This document shows, piece by piece, positions 16,855-28,578 of a stretch of 64,000 bases of DNA. Source of the DNA: Pseudoalteromonas sp. S2755 (GTDB lineage: Bacteria > Pseudomonadota > Gammaproteobacteria > Enterobacterales > Alteromonadaceae); the NCBI RefSeq assembly GCF_005886535.1, contig NZ_PNDS01000042.1, positions 1-64,000 on the forward strand. The letters run 5' to 3'. Below the pieces are notes generated by a model that saw only the letters and a list, made by a program, of their open reading frames with translations, searched no databases and was not told where the DNA came from. A program made the translations under genes and the position numbers. Within the stretch, counting starts at the first letter, position 1. Every line of letters starts with the position of its first letter.

Positions 16855-17811
16855 TTAACAGTAACCAAATGACATCAGGCGCTTATAACGCTGATCTAAC
16901 ATCTCTTCGGTGCCTAGCGCTTCAAGATCAGCCAAGTCACGTTTAAGTTGAACTTTCAGGTTTTTCGCCATCGCATCGTAGTTACGGTGCGCGCCACCTA
17001 GCGGCTCTTCGATGATGTTATTGATAAGGTCTAGCTCTTTTACGCGAGAAGCTGATACGCCCATAGCTTCTGCTGCAAGTGACGCTTTGTCTGCACTCTT
17101 CCAAAGAATCGAAGCACACCCTTCAGGTGAAATTACAGAATAGGTGCTGTATTGCAGCATGTTCACCCTGTCACCAACTCCAATAGCTAATGCCCCACCA
17201 GAGCCACCTTCACCAATTACGGTACAAATGGTTGGTACTTTGAGCGCTGCCATCACCTTAAGGTTACGTGCAATCGCTTCACTTTGACCACGCTCTTCTG
17301 CACCTACACCTGGATAGGCTCCCGGTGTGTCGATAAAGGTGATGATCGGCATCTTAAAGCGTTCAGCCATTTCCATTAAGCGTAATGCTTTACGGTAACC
17401 TTCTGGCTTTGGCATACCAAAGTTACGCTTGATTTTTTCAGCCGTATCACGACCTTTTTGCTGACCGATAATCATTACTGGCTTGTCATCAAGTCGTGCA
17501 ACACCACCAAGAATAGCCGGATCGTTAGCAAAAGTACGGTCACCCGCGAACTCGTCAAACTCGGTAAAAATGCGTTCAATATAATCGCGAGTATATGGAC
17601 GAAGCGGATGACGCGCTAATTGAGACACTTGCCAAGCGCCCAAATCGTCGAAAATCTTCTTGGTTAGCTCAACATTTTTGTCTTTTAAGCGGCTGATCTC
17701 TTCTTCAAGGCTAAGATCTAAATCGCCAGAGCGGCTAACGTTTTGTAATTCTTTGATCTTTGCTTCCAATTCAGCGATTGGAAGTTCAAATTCAAGATAA
17801 TTGAGGCTCAT
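16855..17811 (-). CDS. accA: Acetyl-CoA carboxylase carboxyltransferase subunit alpha
   Basis: A 318-residue subunit that joins AccD to transfer carboxyl from carboxybiotin to acetyl-CoA, giving malonyl-CoA for fatty acid synthesis. The sequence runs collinear with the E. coli protein: the N-terminal coiled region ([15 protein letters not shown]), [20 protein letters not shown], and the acyl-CoA-binding [20 protein letters not shown] and [15 protein letters not shown] segments. It ends in the typical [13 protein letters not shown] tail. It follows dnaE by 16 bp, as in other gammaproteobacteria, and ends at a strong terminator. Confidence 0.97.
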   Translation of the reverse strand: MSLNYLEFELPIAELEAKIKELQNVSRSGDLDLSLEEEISRLKDKNVELTKKIFDDLGAWQVSQLARHPLRPYTRDYIERIFTEFDEFAGDRTFANDPAILGGVARLDDKPVMIIGQQKGRDTAEKIKRNFGMPKPEGYRKALRLMEMAERFKMPIITFIDTPGAYPGVGAEERGQSEAIARNLKVMAALKVPTICTVIGEGGSGGALAIGVGDRVNMLQYSTYSVISPEGCASILWKSADKASLAAEAMGVSASRVKELDLINNIIEEPLGGAHRNYDAMAKNLKVQLKRDLADLEALGTEEMLDQRYKRLMSFGYC

Positions 17812-17827
17812 GCTCTAAACTACCTGT

Positions 17828-20800
17828 TTAGTTAAATTCTAATTCTAATTCCTGCGCCGCCAACAGTGATAAACGAGTTAAAAGCTCATCACTCGGCGTC
17901 ACACACCATTGTGTTCCTAATGTTAACTCTGCTAATGCATCAGGACGCTGATATTTAATTTTTACCGGACACGTTCCAAACTTATATGGTTCTAGCACTT
18001 TTTTGAAATTATCAAAGAAGTTCGCGTCAATTTGAGCCATATTTAGCGTCATTTTTATTGCACTAATACGCTTTTCTCGCGCCTGAGCAATGGTAGAGAT
18101 TTCTCTTGCGGTCATTGTAATGCCACCAGAGAAGTTATCAAAGCTGACCTGTCCAGATATTACCAAGATTTGGTTAATTTGCAGCATTTCTTGGTACATT
18201 TCAAACTGTTCAGGAAATAAGCGTACATCAATCCGGGCACTTTTGTCATCTAAAGTGATAAGTCCCCAACGTGCTCCCTTTTTGTTTATCAAGGTACGAG
18301 CATTGATGACCAGTCCCGCCGCGGTTGCTACCGTATCACGATTACCGGGTTGTAAGTCAACTAACTTGCCAGAGGTATAATATTTTAATTCTTTGCGATA
18401 TTGATTAATTGGGTGGCCAGTTAGGTAAAGACCTAAGGTTTCTTTTTCCCCATTTAACCATTCTTTATCGCTGAGCGGCGTGGCTTTGATAAAGGCTTGT
18501 TCAACCTCCTCGGGCTCAACCGCAAGCAAACCAAATAAGTCACTCTGTCCAAGCGATTCAGCTTTGTGATGCTGCTCTGCCGACTTCATGGCATCCTTTA
18601 GGCTTGCCAGTAAAGTCGCACGCCCAGGCTGATCTCCATCAGGGCCAAGCTTATCGAGCGCCCCTGCGTATATTAGCTTTTCAATCACGCGTTTATTTAA
18701 GCGCTTTAAATCAACTCGCGCACAGAAGTCGAATAAATCTTTAAATTCTCCTCCCTTAGCTCGCGCTTCCAGGATAGCTTCAACGGGGCCTTCGCCCACG
18801 CCTTTTATCGCCCCTATACCATAGACGATCTCACCTTGACGATTTACAGCAAATTTGTAGACACCGGCATTCACATCTGGTGGTAGCAGCGTCAACTTCA
18901 TGTTTTCGCATTCATCGACCAAGGTTACGATTTTGTCGGTATTATCCATATCCGCTGACATTACCGCCGCCATAAACTCGGCGGGGAAATGGGTCTTCAT
19001 CCATAGCGTTTGGTAAGACACCAACGCGTAAGCAGCAGAGTGTGATTTGTTAAAGCCGTAACCCGCGAATTTCTCTACCAAGTCGAAGATTTTCATGGCA
19101 AGTTCGCCTTCGACGCCATTGTTTTTGGCACCATCTTCGAACGTTGCACGTTGCTTTGCCATTTCTTCTGGCTTTTTCTTACCCATTGCACGACGAAGCA
19201 AGTCTGCGCCGCCTAGGCTATAACCTGCAAGCACCTGCGCTATCTGCATTACCTGTTCTTGGTAAAGGATGATCCCGTAGGTTGGCTCCAGTATAGGTTT
19301 CAGGCTTTCATGCTGATATTGCGCATCAGGATACGATACTTCCTCGCGACCATGCTTACGGTCGATAAAGTTATCTACCATGCCCGATTGCAGCGGGCCT
19401 GGACGGAATAGCGCAACCAGTGCGATCATGTCTTCGAAACAGTCTGGCTTCAAGCGACGGATCAAGTCTTTCATACCACGAGATTCCAACTGGAATACCG
19501 CAGTTGTTTGTGCGTCTAGTAACACTTTAAAACTTGCAGGGTCATCCAGTGGGATGGCAGCAATATCAATCGGTTCTCGACTTTCTCTGCCAAGGCGTTC
19601 GTTCGCCATGTCGAGCGCCCATTGCAAAATGGTTAGCGTTCTTAGACCGAGGAAGTCAAACTTAACCAGACCTGCAGTTTCTACGTCATTCTTATCAAAC
19701 TGGGTAACTGGGAATTTACCTTCTTCGTCACAATACAGTGCTGCAAAGTCGGTAATAGTGGTAGGCGAGATAACAACACCACCGGCGTGTTTACCCGCGT
19801 TACGTGTACAGCCTTCAAGAATACGACATTTATCGATCAGTTCACGAACTTCTTCGTCACTGTCATAAGCTTCAGGCAAGCGAGGCTCAACATCAAATGC
19901 TTTGGCAAGTGTCATACCAGGGTCGCCAGGTACAAGCTTGGAGATCCTATCTACGAAGCCATAAGGGTGACCAAGCACACGACCGACGTCTCGAATTACC
20001 GCTTTTGCCGCCATCGTACCAAAAGTGATGATTTGAGATACGGCGTCTCGACCGTAGAGTTTAGCAACGTGGTCAATTACCTCGTCTCGTCTATCCATAC
20101 AGAAATCGACGTCAAAGTCTGGCATCGAAACCCGCTCTGGGTTAAGGAATCGTTCGAATAGAAGATCGAATTCAAGTGGATCAAGATCTGTGATCTTAAG
20201 CGCATATGCCACCAAAGAACCGGCACCGGAACCGCGACCAGGACCTACAGGGATGCCGTTATCCTTACTCCACTGAATGAACTCCATTACGATTAAGAAG
20301 TAACCTGGAAATCCCATTTGGTTAATAACGTCAAGCTCAACCTGCAGACGGTCGTCATATTCACCACGCTTTTCTTTGCGGTCATTTTCGTCAGGAAATA
20401 AGAACTGCAAACGTTCTTCTAGACCATCTTTCGACACTTTTACCAAGAAATCTTCAATCGCCAGATCACCCGTTGGATAATCTGGTAGGAAATATGTGCC
20501 AAGCTGTACCGTCACGTTACATCGTTTGGCGATTTCTACGGTGTTTTCTAAAGCTTCTGGAATGTCACTAAAGAGTTCTTGCATTTGCTCAGAAGTCTTT
20601 AAATATTGCTCTTTAGAAAAGCGCTTTGGTCGATTTTTATCTTCTAATGTATAACCGTCATGAATAGCAACGCGAATTTCATGAGCATCAAAGTCTTTTT
20701 CATGTAAAAACACCACTTCATTCGTCGCCACAACGGGTATATTACGCGCCGCCGCCACCTCCACAGCACCGTGGAGATATTCTTCTTCTTGTGCACGTGA

Positions 20801-21319
20801 GGTGCGTTGCAACTCGATATAAAAATGGTCGCTAAAATGCTGTTCGTAAAACGCTAGAGTCTCTTCAATGAGCTTAGGGTTACCTTTTAAGATAGCTTTA
20901 CCTAAGTCGCCATCTTTCGCGCCGGAAATAAGGATCAGCCCTTCTTTATATTTTGCCAGCCACTCTTTATCAATAACAGGACGATGGAATACATGGCCGC
21001 GAAGATAAGCATCGGAGATCAACAAAGTCAGGTTTTTATAACCCTGATTGTTCTTAGCGAGAACGAGAATTCGGCTTGGCTCATCAGGAAATTGATCTGA
21101 CTTAAGCCAAAAGTCCGCTCCAATTATTGGCTTAATCCCTGCCCCGTGGGCGCCGCTATAGAAGCGCACCAAACCACATAAGTTCATTTGATCGGTGATG
21201 GCAAGAGCAGGCATTGCAAGCTCTTCTGCCCTTGCCACAATTGGTTTAGTCTTAGCTAGACCGTCCACCATTGAGAAGTCACTGTGTACACGCAAATGGA
21301 CAAACTGCGGGGCTGGCAT
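17828..21319 (-). CDS. dnaE: DNA polymerase III subunit alpha
   Basis: A 1163-residue replicative polymerase, about the E. coli length. Domain order: a PHP domain ([16 protein letters not shown], residues 1 to about 280), the C-family polymerase palm with the catalytic aspartates in [13 protein letters not shown] (near residue 400), helix-hairpin-helix and OB-fold regions (about 990-1075), and a C-terminal tau-binding part. It starts 2 bp after the rnhB stop and precedes accA by 16 bp, so lpxB-rnhB-dnaE-accA is probably one transcript. Confidence 0.98.
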   Translation of the reverse strand: MPAPQFVHLRVHSDFSMVDGLAKTKPIVARAEELAMPALAITDQMNLCGLVRFYSGAHGAGIKPIIGADFWLKSDQFPDEPSRILVLAKNNQGYKNLTLLISDAYLRGHVFHRPVIDKEWLAKYKEGLILISGAKDGDLGKAILKGNPKLIEETLAFYEQHFSDHFYIELQRTSRAQEEEYLHGAVEVAAARNIPVVATNEVVFLHEKDFDAHEIRVAIHDGYTLEDKNRPKRFSKEQYLKTSEQMQELFSDIPEALENTVEIAKRCNVTVQLGTYFLPDYPTGDLAIEDFLVKVSKDGLEERLQFLFPDENDRKEKRGEYDDRLQVELDVINQMGFPGYFLIVMEFIQWSKDNGIPVGPGRGSGAGSLVAYALKITDLDPLEFDLLFERFLNPERVSMPDFDVDFCMDRRDEVIDHVAKLYGRDAVSQIITFGTMAAKAVIRDVGRVLGHPYGFVDRISKLVPGDPGMTLAKAFDVEPRLPEAYDSDEEVRELIDKCRILEGCTRNAGKHAGGVVISPTTITDFAALYCDEEGKFPVTQFDKNDVETAGLVKFDFLGLRTLTILQWALDMANERLGRESREPIDIAAIPLDDPASFKVLLDAQTTAVFQLESRGMKDLIRRLKPDCFEDMIALVALFRPGPLQSGMVDNFIDRKHGREEVSYPDAQYQHESLKPILEPTYGIILYQEQVMQIAQVLAGYSLGGADLLRRAMGKKKPEEMAKQRATFEDGAKNNGVEGELAMKIFDLVEKFAGYGFNKSHSAAYALVSYQTLWMKTHFPAEFMAAVMSADMDNTDKIVTLVDECENMKLTLLPPDVNAGVYKFAVNRQGEIVYGIGAIKGVGEGPVEAILEARAKGGEFKDLFDFCARVDLKRLNKRVIEKLIYAGALDKLGPDGDQPGRATLLASLKDAMKSAEQHHKAESLGQSDLFGLLAVEPEEVEQAFIKATPLSDKEWLNGEKETLGLYLTGHPINQYRKELKYYTSGKLVDLQPGNRDTVATAAGLVINARTLINKKGARWGLITLDDKSARIDVRLFPEQFEMYQEMLQINQILVISGQVSFDNFSGGITMTAREISTIAQAREKRISAIKMTLNMAQIDANFFDNFKKVLEPYKFGTCPVKIKYQRPDALAELTLGTQWCVTPSDELLTRLSLLAAQELELEFN

Positions 21320-21321
21320 GC

Positions 21322-21915
21322 TTACTCCTTCTCGGCCAAAATTCGTTGCACAGGCTTAAAGCTTGTACGATGATGCGGAGTAACCCCGTGTGTTTCAAGT
21401 GCAGCAAAGTGAGCTTTGGTTGGATAACCCTTGTGGCCTGCAAAACCAAACTCTGGATATTCCGCATCGAGTGCTAACATCTCATTATCTCGAGTGACTT
21501 TCGCCAATATGGATGCCGCGCTTATCTCAGCAACTAGGCTATCTCCTTTTACAACTGCAGTTGCCGCAACACTTAGCTTAGGTAAACGATTTCCATCAAC
21601 AAATACATGATTTGGTTGAATTTCCAACCCTTCAACTGCGCGTGTCATCGCCAACATCGTTGCGTGAAGAATATTCAGATCGTCAATTTCTGCAACTGAC
21701 GCTCTTGCAATACAGTAACACAATGCTTTTTCTTTTATTTCTTCTGCCAATGCAATACGCTTTTTCTCTGACAGCTTTTTTGAGTCGGTTAAACCAATAA
21801 TCGGTTTGCTTGGATCTAAAATGACGGCTGCGGTCACAACGTCACCCACCAACGGGCCACGTCCTACCTCGTCAACGCCTGCAATATACTGCACATCAGG
21901 ACGTTCAATTTGCAT
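21322..21915 (-). CDS. rnhB: Ribonuclease HII
   Basis: A 197-residue endonuclease that cuts RNA in RNA-DNA hybrids, including single ribonucleotides in DNA. The catalytic acidic residues are visible in [16 protein letters not shown] (Asp, Glu), in HVFVDGN and in a later Asp in the [18 protein letters not shown] region. The C-terminus has the usual [10 protein letters not shown] segment. The start overlaps the end of lpxB by 11 bp and the stop lies 2 bp before dnaE, which indicates tight coupling. Confidence 0.97.
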   Translation of the reverse strand: MQIERPDVQYIAGVDEVGRGPLVGDVVTAAVILDPSKPIIGLTDSKKLSEKKRIALAEEIKEKALCYCIARASVAEIDDLNILHATMLAMTRAVEGLEIQPNHVFVDGNRLPKLSVAATAVVKGDSLVAEISAASILAKVTRDNEMLALDAEYPEFGFAGHKGYPTKAHFAALETHGVTPHHRTSFKPVQRILAEKE

Positions 21916-23059
21916 CTATCAACTCCATTACAGCCTGAGCCGCTTGTTTGCTGGCATTTAGGCGAATGTTCTCATGTATCTCGTAAAACTTTCTAACAAG
22001 CTTACTATTATTGCCTTTTAACATCGGGAAAAGCGCATCAGCAAGTGCGTCAGGATTACACTCTGCCTGTAAAAACTCAGGTACAAGTGGTGCATCGGCC
22101 AATAAATTCGGCAAGGCAAAGTATTTGATGTTAAAGGTAAAAAAGGTATTAAAAATCCAATAACTCTTAGGGTTCAGCTTATACCCTACCACCATTGGTT
22201 TCTTATATAGCATTGCCTCAAGTGTGGCTGTACCCGAGGCCAGTAAAACGGTATCCGCAGCTTGCATTGCCAGTGCTGATTGGCCATCAAGCATAATCGG
22301 GTTCAATTCCGGCGCAACTTCTTTCAGGGCTTCCAAAAACTGCGCTCTGCGTTTTTCGTTTACCAAAGGCACGACGATTTTTAAGTCGGGAATTTTATCG
22401 ATTAGTTTTTTTGCGGTAGCAAGATAAGTGCGGCTCAATAAACCAACTTCAGAGCCTCGGCTCCCAGGAAGCAGTGCTAAAACCGTATCATCTTGGCTTA
22501 AGTTCAGCTGTGCACGCGCACCTGCGGTATCCGGTTCAAGTGGAATTTCATCCGCCAGCGTATGACCCACAAATGTACAAGGCACTTCATGTTTATCATA
22601 AAAGGCTTTTTCGAATGGCAGCAAAGACAGCACTAGGTTAGTCGCTTCGGCAATCTTGTGAATACGTTTTTGACGCCACGCCCACACACTTGGACTTACA
22701 TATTGTATAGTTTTGATTCCAGCTGCTTTCAATGGCTTTTCAACACGCAAATTAAAATCCGGCGCATCAATACCGATGAATACATCAGGTGGATTATCAA
22801 TAAAGTAGTTCACTAACTGCTTTTTAATTTTTAGCAAGCGAGGCAAGCGACCAAGCACTTCGACTAATCCCATGACAGCCAGTTCATCCATGTCGAACAG
22901 GCTTTTACAACCAGCTTGTTGCATTTTAGGACCACCGATCCCGACAAAATTAGCATTGGGGTAATGAAGTTTTAGCGCGTTTATCAGGCCTGCACCGAGT
23001 ATATCGCCCGATAACTCTCCTGCGACCACGCCAATGGTGATATTTTTTTCGTTAGCCAT
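21905..23059 (-). CDS. lpxB: Lipid-A-disaccharide synthase
   Basis: A 384-residue GT19 glycosyltransferase that joins 2,3-diacylglucosamine-1-phosphate and UDP-2,3-diacylglucosamine to form the lipid A disaccharide at the inner face of the inner membrane. Diagnostic stretches are [47 protein letters not shown] and [10 protein letters not shown]. It follows lpxA across a 72-bp gap holding a terminator, so its expression may be partly uncoupled from the upstream lpx genes. It overlaps rnhB. Confidence 0.97.
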   Translation of the reverse strand: MANEKNITIGVVAGELSGDILGAGLINALKLHYPNANFVGIGGPKMQQAGCKSLFDMDELAVMGLVEVLGRLPRLLKIKKQLVNYFIDNPPDVFIGIDAPDFNLRVEKPLKAAGIKTIQYVSPSVWAWRQKRIHKIAEATNLVLSLLPFEKAFYDKHEVPCTFVGHTLADEIPLEPDTAGARAQLNLSQDDTVLALLPGSRGSEVGLLSRTYLATAKKLIDKIPDLKIVVPLVNEKRRAQFLEALKEVAPELNPIMLDGQSALAMQAADTVLLASGTATLEAMLYKKPMVVGYKLNPKSYWIFNTFFTFNIKYFALPNLLADAPLVPEFLQAECNPDALADALFPMLKGNNSKLVRKFYEIHENIRLNASKQAAQAVMELIDAN

Positions 23060-23073
23060 TGTTATTTTTCAGT

Positions 23074-23105
23074 ATAAAAAAACGCCATACAAAATGTATG
23101 GCGTA
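23074..23105 (-). terminator. Terminator between lpxA and lpxB
   Basis: On the minus strand, a 9-bp perfect stem (ACGCCATAC / GTATGGCGT, 5-nt loop) is followed by TTTTTTT. Confidence 0.85.
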
Positions 23106-23131
23106 AGTATAACCTGTATTGCGGTTCAAGT

Positions 23132-23905
23132 TTAGCGGATCAAACCACGATTAGAAGTCGCAATAAAATCAATCATTTGCTGAACTGCTGCGAACTCAGA
23201 AGCATCTTCTTTTAGTGCTTCTAACGCATCCTCTAAACGCAGTCCCTTACGGAACAACGTTTTGTATGCGCGTCTTGTTGCCATAATTTCATCAGACTCA
23301 AAGCCGCGACGCTTTAAGCCTTCGGTGTTAATTGCAACGGGTCTTGCTGGCGTGCCAGTCGTTGTAACAAAAGGCGGCACGTCTTGATTCACACCCGAGT
23401 ACATACCAATAAAGGCATGAGAACCCACTTTACAAAATTGGTGTACACCTGAGTTACCTGCAAGGATAACCCAGTCACCAATATGTACATGTCCGGCTAC
23501 ACTCGCATTGTTAGCGAAAATCACATTGCTGCCAATGACTGCGTCGTGTGCCACATGGGTGTAAGCCATAAATAGGTTGTTGCTACCAATTCGAGTGATC
23601 CCTTCGTCTTGAATTGTGCCACGATGGATAGTCGCACACTCACGAATAACGTTGTTATCACCAATAATTAGCTTGGTTGGTTCATCCTTGTACTTTTTAT
23701 CTTGGCAGGCTTCCCCTACTGACGCGAATTGGAAAATGTGATTGCCTGAACCAATCTCAGATGGGCCTTTGATCACTACATGTGATTCAATCTTACAGTT
23801 ATCACCAATGACTACGTCATTGCCAATATAACTATAAGGGCCTACAGAAACATTCTCGCCTAGACGCGCGCCTGATTCGATAATTGCGGTAGGATGAATA
23901 GCCAT
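23132..23905 (-). CDS. lpxA: UDP-N-acetylglucosamine acyltransferase
   Basis: A 257-residue left-handed beta-helix acyltransferase that transfers 3-hydroxyacyl from ACP to UDP-GlcNAc, the first step of lipid A synthesis. Hexapeptide repeats run from about residue 2 to 185 (IHPTAIIESGARLGENVSVG and so on). The catalytic His is in the TRIGSNNLFMAYTHVAHD segment, and the C-terminal helical domain starts at about 190 (LKRRGFESDEI). Its start overlaps the fabZ stop by one base. An intrinsic terminator follows it. Confidence 0.97.
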   Translation of the reverse strand: MAIHPTAIIESGARLGENVSVGPYSYIGNDVVIGDNCKIESHVVIKGPSEIGSGNHIFQFASVGEACQDKKYKDEPTKLIIGDNNVIRECATIHRGTIQDEGITRIGSNNLFMAYTHVAHDAVIGSNVIFANNASVAGHVHIGDWVILAGNSGVHQFCKVGSHAFIGMYSGVNQDVPPFVTTTGTPARPVAINTEGLKRRGFESDEIMATRRAYKTLFRKGLRLEDALEALKEDASEFAAVQQMIDFIATSNRGLIR

Positions 23906-24357
23906 TAAAACTCTCTTCTAGCACACATAATTTCAGCTGAACACACAGTTTTGCCTTCTACTTTAGCTTCAGCACTGAATTTCCAGATATTACGGCGTTC
24001 TTTTTCGAACTTAACGTGCAAATGCATCGTGTCACCCGGTAGAACAGGTTGTTTGAAACGTGCATTATCAATCGCTGCAAATAAGTATAGTTCATTCTCG
24101 CTGCGATTCTCGACCGTTTTAAAACCAAGTAAACCTGTTGCCTGAGCCATCGCTTCTAGGATCAACACACCTGGGAAAATAGGTTGCTCTGGAAAATGAC
24201 CTGTGAAAATAGGCTCATTAATCGTCACGTTTTTAATCGCGTGAAGATATTCACCAGGCTTAAAATCTACCACTTTGTCAACAAGCAACATTGGGTAGCG
24301 GTGCGGAAGAAGTTTTAAAATCTCTTGGATATCAAAGCTGTTTAATTCGTTAGCCAA
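23905..24357 (-). CDS. fabZ: 3-hydroxyacyl-ACP dehydratase FabZ
   Basis: A 150-residue hot-dog-fold dehydratase of fatty acid elongation. The active-site His and Glu lie in [20 protein letters not shown], and the preceding [14 protein letters not shown] is typical. It competes with LpxA for 3-hydroxyacyl-ACP, so clustering of fabZ with lpxD and lpxA balances phospholipid and lipid A synthesis. It is separated from lpxD by 10 bp and shares a base with lpxA. Confidence 0.97.
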   Translation of the reverse strand: MANELNSFDIQEILKLLPHRYPMLLVDKVVDFKPGEYLHAIKNVTINEPIFTGHFPEQPIFPGVLILEAMAQATGLLGFKTVENRSENELYLFAAIDNARFKQPVLPGDTMHLHVKFEKERRNIWKFSAEAKVEGKTVCSAEIMCARREF

Positions 24358-24367
24358 AATAGCTTCC

Positions 24368-25411
24368 TTATTCTACATCAGTATCTTTAAGCTGTGCTGT
24401 CAGCAGCTCAAGTGCCTTCAGGCGCGACTTAAAGTCAGATAAATTGCGTAAGTGTGCAATAGACTTACGCCACTCTTTATTCGTTTGGTGAGGTAAACCA
24501 GAAGAATAGATCCCTGGCTCAGTAATTCCTTTAGTAACCATGCTCATACCAGTAATGACAACCCCATCACAAATTTCGTTGTGACCATTGATTGCTGTCA
24601 TGCCACCAATTTGGCAGTACTTGCCGATTTTAACACTGCCCGCCAGTACCGTGCAGCCTGCGATGGCTGTACCGTAACCAACTTCAACGTTATGGGCAAT
24701 TTGGATCTGGTTATCTAAAATGACGTTGCTATGAATAATGGTGTCTTCTAGCGCACCTCTATCAATAGAAGTACTCGCGCCAACTTCGACACGGTCGCCA
24801 ATAATTACGGTGCCAACTTGAGGGATTTTAACCCACTCGCCTTTCTCGTTGGCGTAGCCAAAACCATCACTTCCTATTACGGCACCAGACTGGAATAGAC
24901 ACTGTTCGCCTATCTGTACTTCATGATAGACGGTTACGTTTGCCCAGAGTTTAGTCTTTGCGCCTATTTTGGCATGTTTTCCAATGAAACAGCCTGGCCC
25001 TATCTCAACATCATCACCAATCACAGCGCCATCTTCAATTACAGCGTTCGCACCCACACTGATGTTTGCACCAAGTGTTGCGGTATCAGAGATAACTGCT
25101 GTACGATGAACTCCTGATGCTGCGCTAGGTGTTGAGTCTAGCTTCTGTGCAAGTTTTGCATAGGCTACATAAGGATCTGCGATAATGAGTTTATTACCGG
25201 CAAAGTAATCCGCGTCTTTTTCACTCAAGATCACGGCGCCAGCAGTCGTACTTTCAAGCTGACCACGGTATTTGCTGTTGGCTAAAAACGCGATTTGGTC
25301 GTCTTTTGCCTGTGCGAGAGTGGCGATATTTCGAATTGATTTATCGCCATCACCTTGCAGCTGAGCACCTAGATACTCAGCAAGTTGAGATAAGGTGTGA
25401 AGTTTTGTCAT
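24368..25411 (-). CDS. lpxD: UDP-3-O-acylglucosamine N-acyltransferase
   Basis: A 347-residue enzyme that adds the second hydroxyacyl chain to UDP-3-O-acylglucosamine. An N-terminal uridine-binding domain (about 1-100, with [20 protein letters not shown]) is followed by a hexapeptide beta-helix (about 105-310) with the catalytic His in the [17 protein letters not shown] stretch. A C-terminal helix ends the protein ([16 protein letters not shown]). Its ATG overlaps the skp stop by one base. Order bamA-skp-lpxD-fabZ-lpxA as in E. coli. Confidence 0.97.
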   Translation of the reverse strand: MTKLHTLSQLAEYLGAQLQGDGDKSIRNIATLAQAKDDQIAFLANSKYRGQLESTTAGAVILSEKDADYFAGNKLIIADPYVAYAKLAQKLDSTPSAASGVHRTAVISDTATLGANISVGANAVIEDGAVIGDDVEIGPGCFIGKHAKIGAKTKLWANVTVYHEVQIGEQCLFQSGAVIGSDGFGYANEKGEWVKIPQVGTVIIGDRVEVGASTSIDRGALEDTIIHSNVILDNQIQIAHNVEVGYGTAIAGCTVLAGSVKIGKYCQIGGMTAINGHNEICDGVVITGMSMVTKGITEPGIYSSGLPHQTNKEWRKSIAHLRNLSDFKSRLKALELLTAQLKDTDVE

Positions 25412-25929
25412 TACTTATTGCTAACCGCTTTTACCACTTCTTCAGAAAGGTCGGCTACTTTATCAGGATTGAAGTAAATTGTCGTATCTTTTACTTTAAC
25501 TTCATCAAACTTACCTTTTTTAGCAACAGACTCAATCGCATCTACGATTAGCTTTTGTACTTTAGCAAGCTCTTGGTTTTGACGAACTTTAATTTCTTGC
25601 TCTAGTGGACGACCTTTTTCAGCCAGTGTCTTTTGCATGCCTTGGATCTTTTCACGAAGCGCTTCTTTTTGCTCTTCACTCATCGTTGTCGCTTCGCGCT
25701 TAAATTTTTCAGCTTCAAAACGAATGTCACCTTGAATTTTCTCAAGCTCTTGACGACGTTCAGCAAACTCAGCTTGGAGTGTCTGTTCAATTTTTGCCAT
25801 TTGTGGGATTTGCTTATACACTTCCTGCATGTCTACGATGCCTACTTTGTGTGCAAATGCGCTACCTGAAGCACCCATCATTAGTGCAGCTGTCATGGCT
25901 AGTGTTGATGATTTAATAAATTTTTTCAC
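25411..25929 (-). CDS. skp: Periplasmic chaperone Skp (OmpH family)
   Basis: A 172-residue OmpH-family chaperone that holds unfolded outer-membrane proteins on their way to the Bam complex. A signal peptide covers about residues 1-26 (cleavage near SAFA-HK). The first strand is KVGIVDMQEVYKQIPQM, followed by long charged coiled-coil arms (about 45-130). It works as a trimer in relatives. It lies 11 bp behind bamA, matching its functional link, and overlaps lpxD by one base. Confidence 0.95.
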   Translation of the reverse strand: MKKFIKSSTLAMTAALMMGASGSAFAHKVGIVDMQEVYKQIPQMAKIEQTLQAEFAERRQELEKIQGDIRFEAEKFKREATTMSEEQKEALREKIQGMQKTLAEKGRPLEQEIKVRQNQELAKVQKLIVDAIESVAKKGKFDEVKVKDTTIYFNPDKVADLSEEVVKAVSNK

Positions 25930-25940
25930 AATAAAACTCC

Positions 25941-28412
25941 TTAGAATGTATTACTGATATTGAAGCTGATCGTCTTCGTATCGTCTTCTTCTTCTTTTTT
26001 GAGTGGGTAAGCGAAACTGATCAGCATAGGTCCCATAGGTGAGATCCACTGAATCGATAAACCCGTTGATACTCTGAACCTTGATGGATCCGAGAAATCA
26101 GAAAGTAGATTGTATTGATCTTCTGGCAAGTTGTTATAACGGTCTACATCAAACTCAGTATCCCAAACGTTTGCCGCATCGACGAAGAAGCTGGTTCTTA
26201 CCGAACTCGTGTTTTCTTCGTCTAGGAATGGCGTTGGTACGATAAGCTCAAGACCTGCTAGCGCTTTTGCGTTACCACCGATACGACCACCTAGATTTAG
26301 CGTATCAAATTGCTGATCGCCGCCAATACAGCTACCTGATGAACCATCTGGTTTAGGTGTGCCCGGAATACACTTAGGCGCACGCTGTACCGCTCGAGGT
26401 AGAATCGTGTTTCGGTCAAAGCCACGTAGTTCTTGCTCTGAAATACGGAAGAACTCTTGGAATGGCAATACTTGCTCAAAACCATTCGTCTCGCCATAAC
26501 CGTTACCATAGCCTAAACCCGCTCTCGCTGAGAATACCCAACGATGATCATTGCTGATTGGCCAGTAAAAGCGTGAATCATAATTGATCTTGAAGAAATT
26601 AAGATCTGAGTTTGGTGTAGTAATACTTAAGTTCAAGCTTTGACGAGAACCGGCTGTTGGGAACATACCACGGTTAACCGTTACACGTGACCAACCTGCG
26701 CTTAACTCATATTTAGTAAAGTCATAATCTGCATTTGGATCGCTTTCGTTTAAGAAGCTCTCACGAAGTACTCGTGTTTGCTCAAAGTCCGAAATTTGCG
26801 AAAGGCTTTCTTCAATCCAACGAATACCAAAGTTAACACGGTTAATCGCATTAATTGGGAAACCAAAGTTGGTACCGATGCCGTAGCTCGTCGATTTGTA
26901 ATCTACAATCCCGAACTCACTAGCATCGAACTTACTGTAGAAGATACTGCTGCCTTGCGACACACCGTCAGGCGTAAAGTAAGGATCGGTATAAGACACA
27001 CTATAACGCTCCGAACCACGCGAAGTGTTGATATTGAAAGCAACTTGGTTACCAGATCCTAGGAAGTTTGACTCACTGACACCAATGTTAAACTGAAGGC
27101 CCGCATAAGAACCATAAGCCACACCTGCTTGGAAACTACCTGCTGGCTGCTCTTTTACTTTAAAGTCAACATCAACCTGATCTTCAACACCAGGAATTGG
27201 CTTGACTTCAAACTCTACCGATTCCATATATGGCAAACGTTGAATTTGAAGCTTTGAACGCTCTAAGTTTTGGTTAGACAACCATGCACCTTCAAGCTGC
27301 GTCATTTCACGACGTAACACTTCATCCGCTGTATTCTGGTTACCGTTCACTACGATTCGACGCACATACACACGCTTACCAGGGTCTACCGATAGCGTTA
27401 GTTGTACTTCTTTGTTTTCGTCATCAATTTCTGGAACGGTTCGCACTTCAGCGTTAGCATATCCAAAGCGTGCCAAATAACTCTTAATAAAATCTTCCGT
27501 TGCCGTTACAACTGAGCCGTTGTAAAGCTCACCAGCGCGAAGCGGCACAATACCTTTAATTAAGTCTTCACGACCTAGTAAGTCCCCAATGAAATCAAAT
27601 CCTTTAACGGTATATTTTTCACCTTCGGTGATGTTCGCCGTAACATAAACTGACTCACGTTCTGGGCTTACTGAAACCTGCGTTGAGTCGATGTTAAAAC
27701 GTAAATAACCACGGTCTAGGTAAAAACTGCGGATCTTTTCTAAATCGCCTTCAATGGTTTGCTTTTGATAACGGTCATTAGAGAGGAAGCGCCACCAAGG
27801 CAAGTCCTGCTGAGATTCAATTAGGCTAAGCAATTCTTCGTCCGAGAACAGCTCATTACCGACAAGGTTAATTTGACGTACGGAAGCAGCATCACCCTCT
27901 TCAAACTTCAGCATCAGCTTCACACGGTTACGTGGCAGTTCAACAATGCTGACTTCAACCTTAGCGTTGTATTTACCAATACTGTGGAAGAATTCTGTTA
28001 AGCCTTTTTCGATACTATCTAGTACCGTTCTGTCTAACGGCTCACCTTGGCGAATATTTTGCTGCTCTAAACTCTCGTTTAACTGCTCGTCTTTGATGTC
28101 TTTGTTACCATCAAATTCTATTGAGCTGATAGTTGGACGTTCTTTAACCTTAAAAATAATCTGATTACCATCACGGAATACCGCAATGTTGTCAAAGTGG
28201 CCAGACTTATACAACGCCTTGATTGTGCGTGAAATAGTAAACTGATCGACATTGTCACCAACGTTGATCGGAATATGTGTCAATGCAGCACCTAGTGCAA
28301 CGCGCTGCAGCCCTTCTACTTTTAAATCTTCTACGATAAAGGAGTTTTGCCCTAAGGCAGCAAAACTAGCGCCCAGTAAACTGGTTACTGCAATGTGTTT
28401 TTTTATAGGCAT
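25941..28412 (-). CDS. bamA: Outer membrane protein assembly factor BamA
   Basis: An 823-residue Omp85 protein, the central insertase for outer-membrane beta-barrels. A signal peptide at about 1-21 is followed by five POTRA domains (to about residue 420; the first begins FIVEDLKVEGLQRVALG) and a C-terminal 16-strand barrel (about 425-823). The barrel includes the L6 RGF motif in QELRGFDRNTI and ends in a Phe, the typical beta-signal terminus (SFNISNTF). A loop near residues 680-700 has a Cys pair (KCIPGTPK, GSCIGG), as is common in this family. It has its own candidate promoter. Confidence 0.97.
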   Translation of the reverse strand: MPIKKHIAVTSLLGASFAALGQNSFIVEDLKVEGLQRVALGAALTHIPINVGDNVDQFTISRTIKALYKSGHFDNIAVFRDGNQIIFKVKERPTISSIEFDGNKDIKDEQLNESLEQQNIRQGEPLDRTVLDSIEKGLTEFFHSIGKYNAKVEVSIVELPRNRVKLMLKFEEGDAASVRQINLVGNELFSDEELLSLIESQQDLPWWRFLSNDRYQKQTIEGDLEKIRSFYLDRGYLRFNIDSTQVSVSPERESVYVTANITEGEKYTVKGFDFIGDLLGREDLIKGIVPLRAGELYNGSVVTATEDFIKSYLARFGYANAEVRTVPEIDDENKEVQLTLSVDPGKRVYVRRIVVNGNQNTADEVLRREMTQLEGAWLSNQNLERSKLQIQRLPYMESVEFEVKPIPGVEDQVDVDFKVKEQPAGSFQAGVAYGSYAGLQFNIGVSESNFLGSGNQVAFNINTSRGSERYSVSYTDPYFTPDGVSQGSSIFYSKFDASEFGIVDYKSTSYGIGTNFGFPINAINRVNFGIRWIEESLSQISDFEQTRVLRESFLNESDPNADYDFTKYELSAGWSRVTVNRGMFPTAGSRQSLNLSITTPNSDLNFFKINYDSRFYWPISNDHRWVFSARAGLGYGNGYGETNGFEQVLPFQEFFRISEQELRGFDRNTILPRAVQRAPKCIPGTPKPDGSSGSCIGGDQQFDTLNLGGRIGGNAKALAGLELIVPTPFLDEENTSSVRTSFFVDAANVWDTEFDVDRYNNLPEDQYNLLSDFSDPSRFRVSTGLSIQWISPMGPMLISFAYPLKKEEEDDTKTISFNISNTF

Positions 28413-28497
28413 TTTATTATCTTTATCCTTTACAACAATTTTGGCGCGATACGCTAAGGCCCACTACATCACAACATTCAAACGTTACAGCTTTTGT

Positions 28498-28526
28498 ATT
28501 ATGTTATCCGTTGTATGCTTGAACAA
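28498..28526 (-). promoter_or_regulatory. Candidate sigma-70 promoter of bamA-skp-lpxD-fabZ-lpxA
   Basis: On the minus strand, TTGTTC (28521-28526) and CATAAT (28498-28503) are spaced by 17 bp in the 166-bp gap between rseP and bamA. No sigma-E-like GAACTT pair was found here. Confidence 0.5.
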
Positions 28527-28578
28527 AAATGCAAACATCTAAACTGCATATAATGTGCGCTTTTTAGCACCGCACGGC

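Noticed and set aside
19380..20161. Long plus-strand open frames inside dnaE (162 and 124 codons)
   Set aside because: They are antisense shadows of a well-conserved core gene and show no family resemblance.
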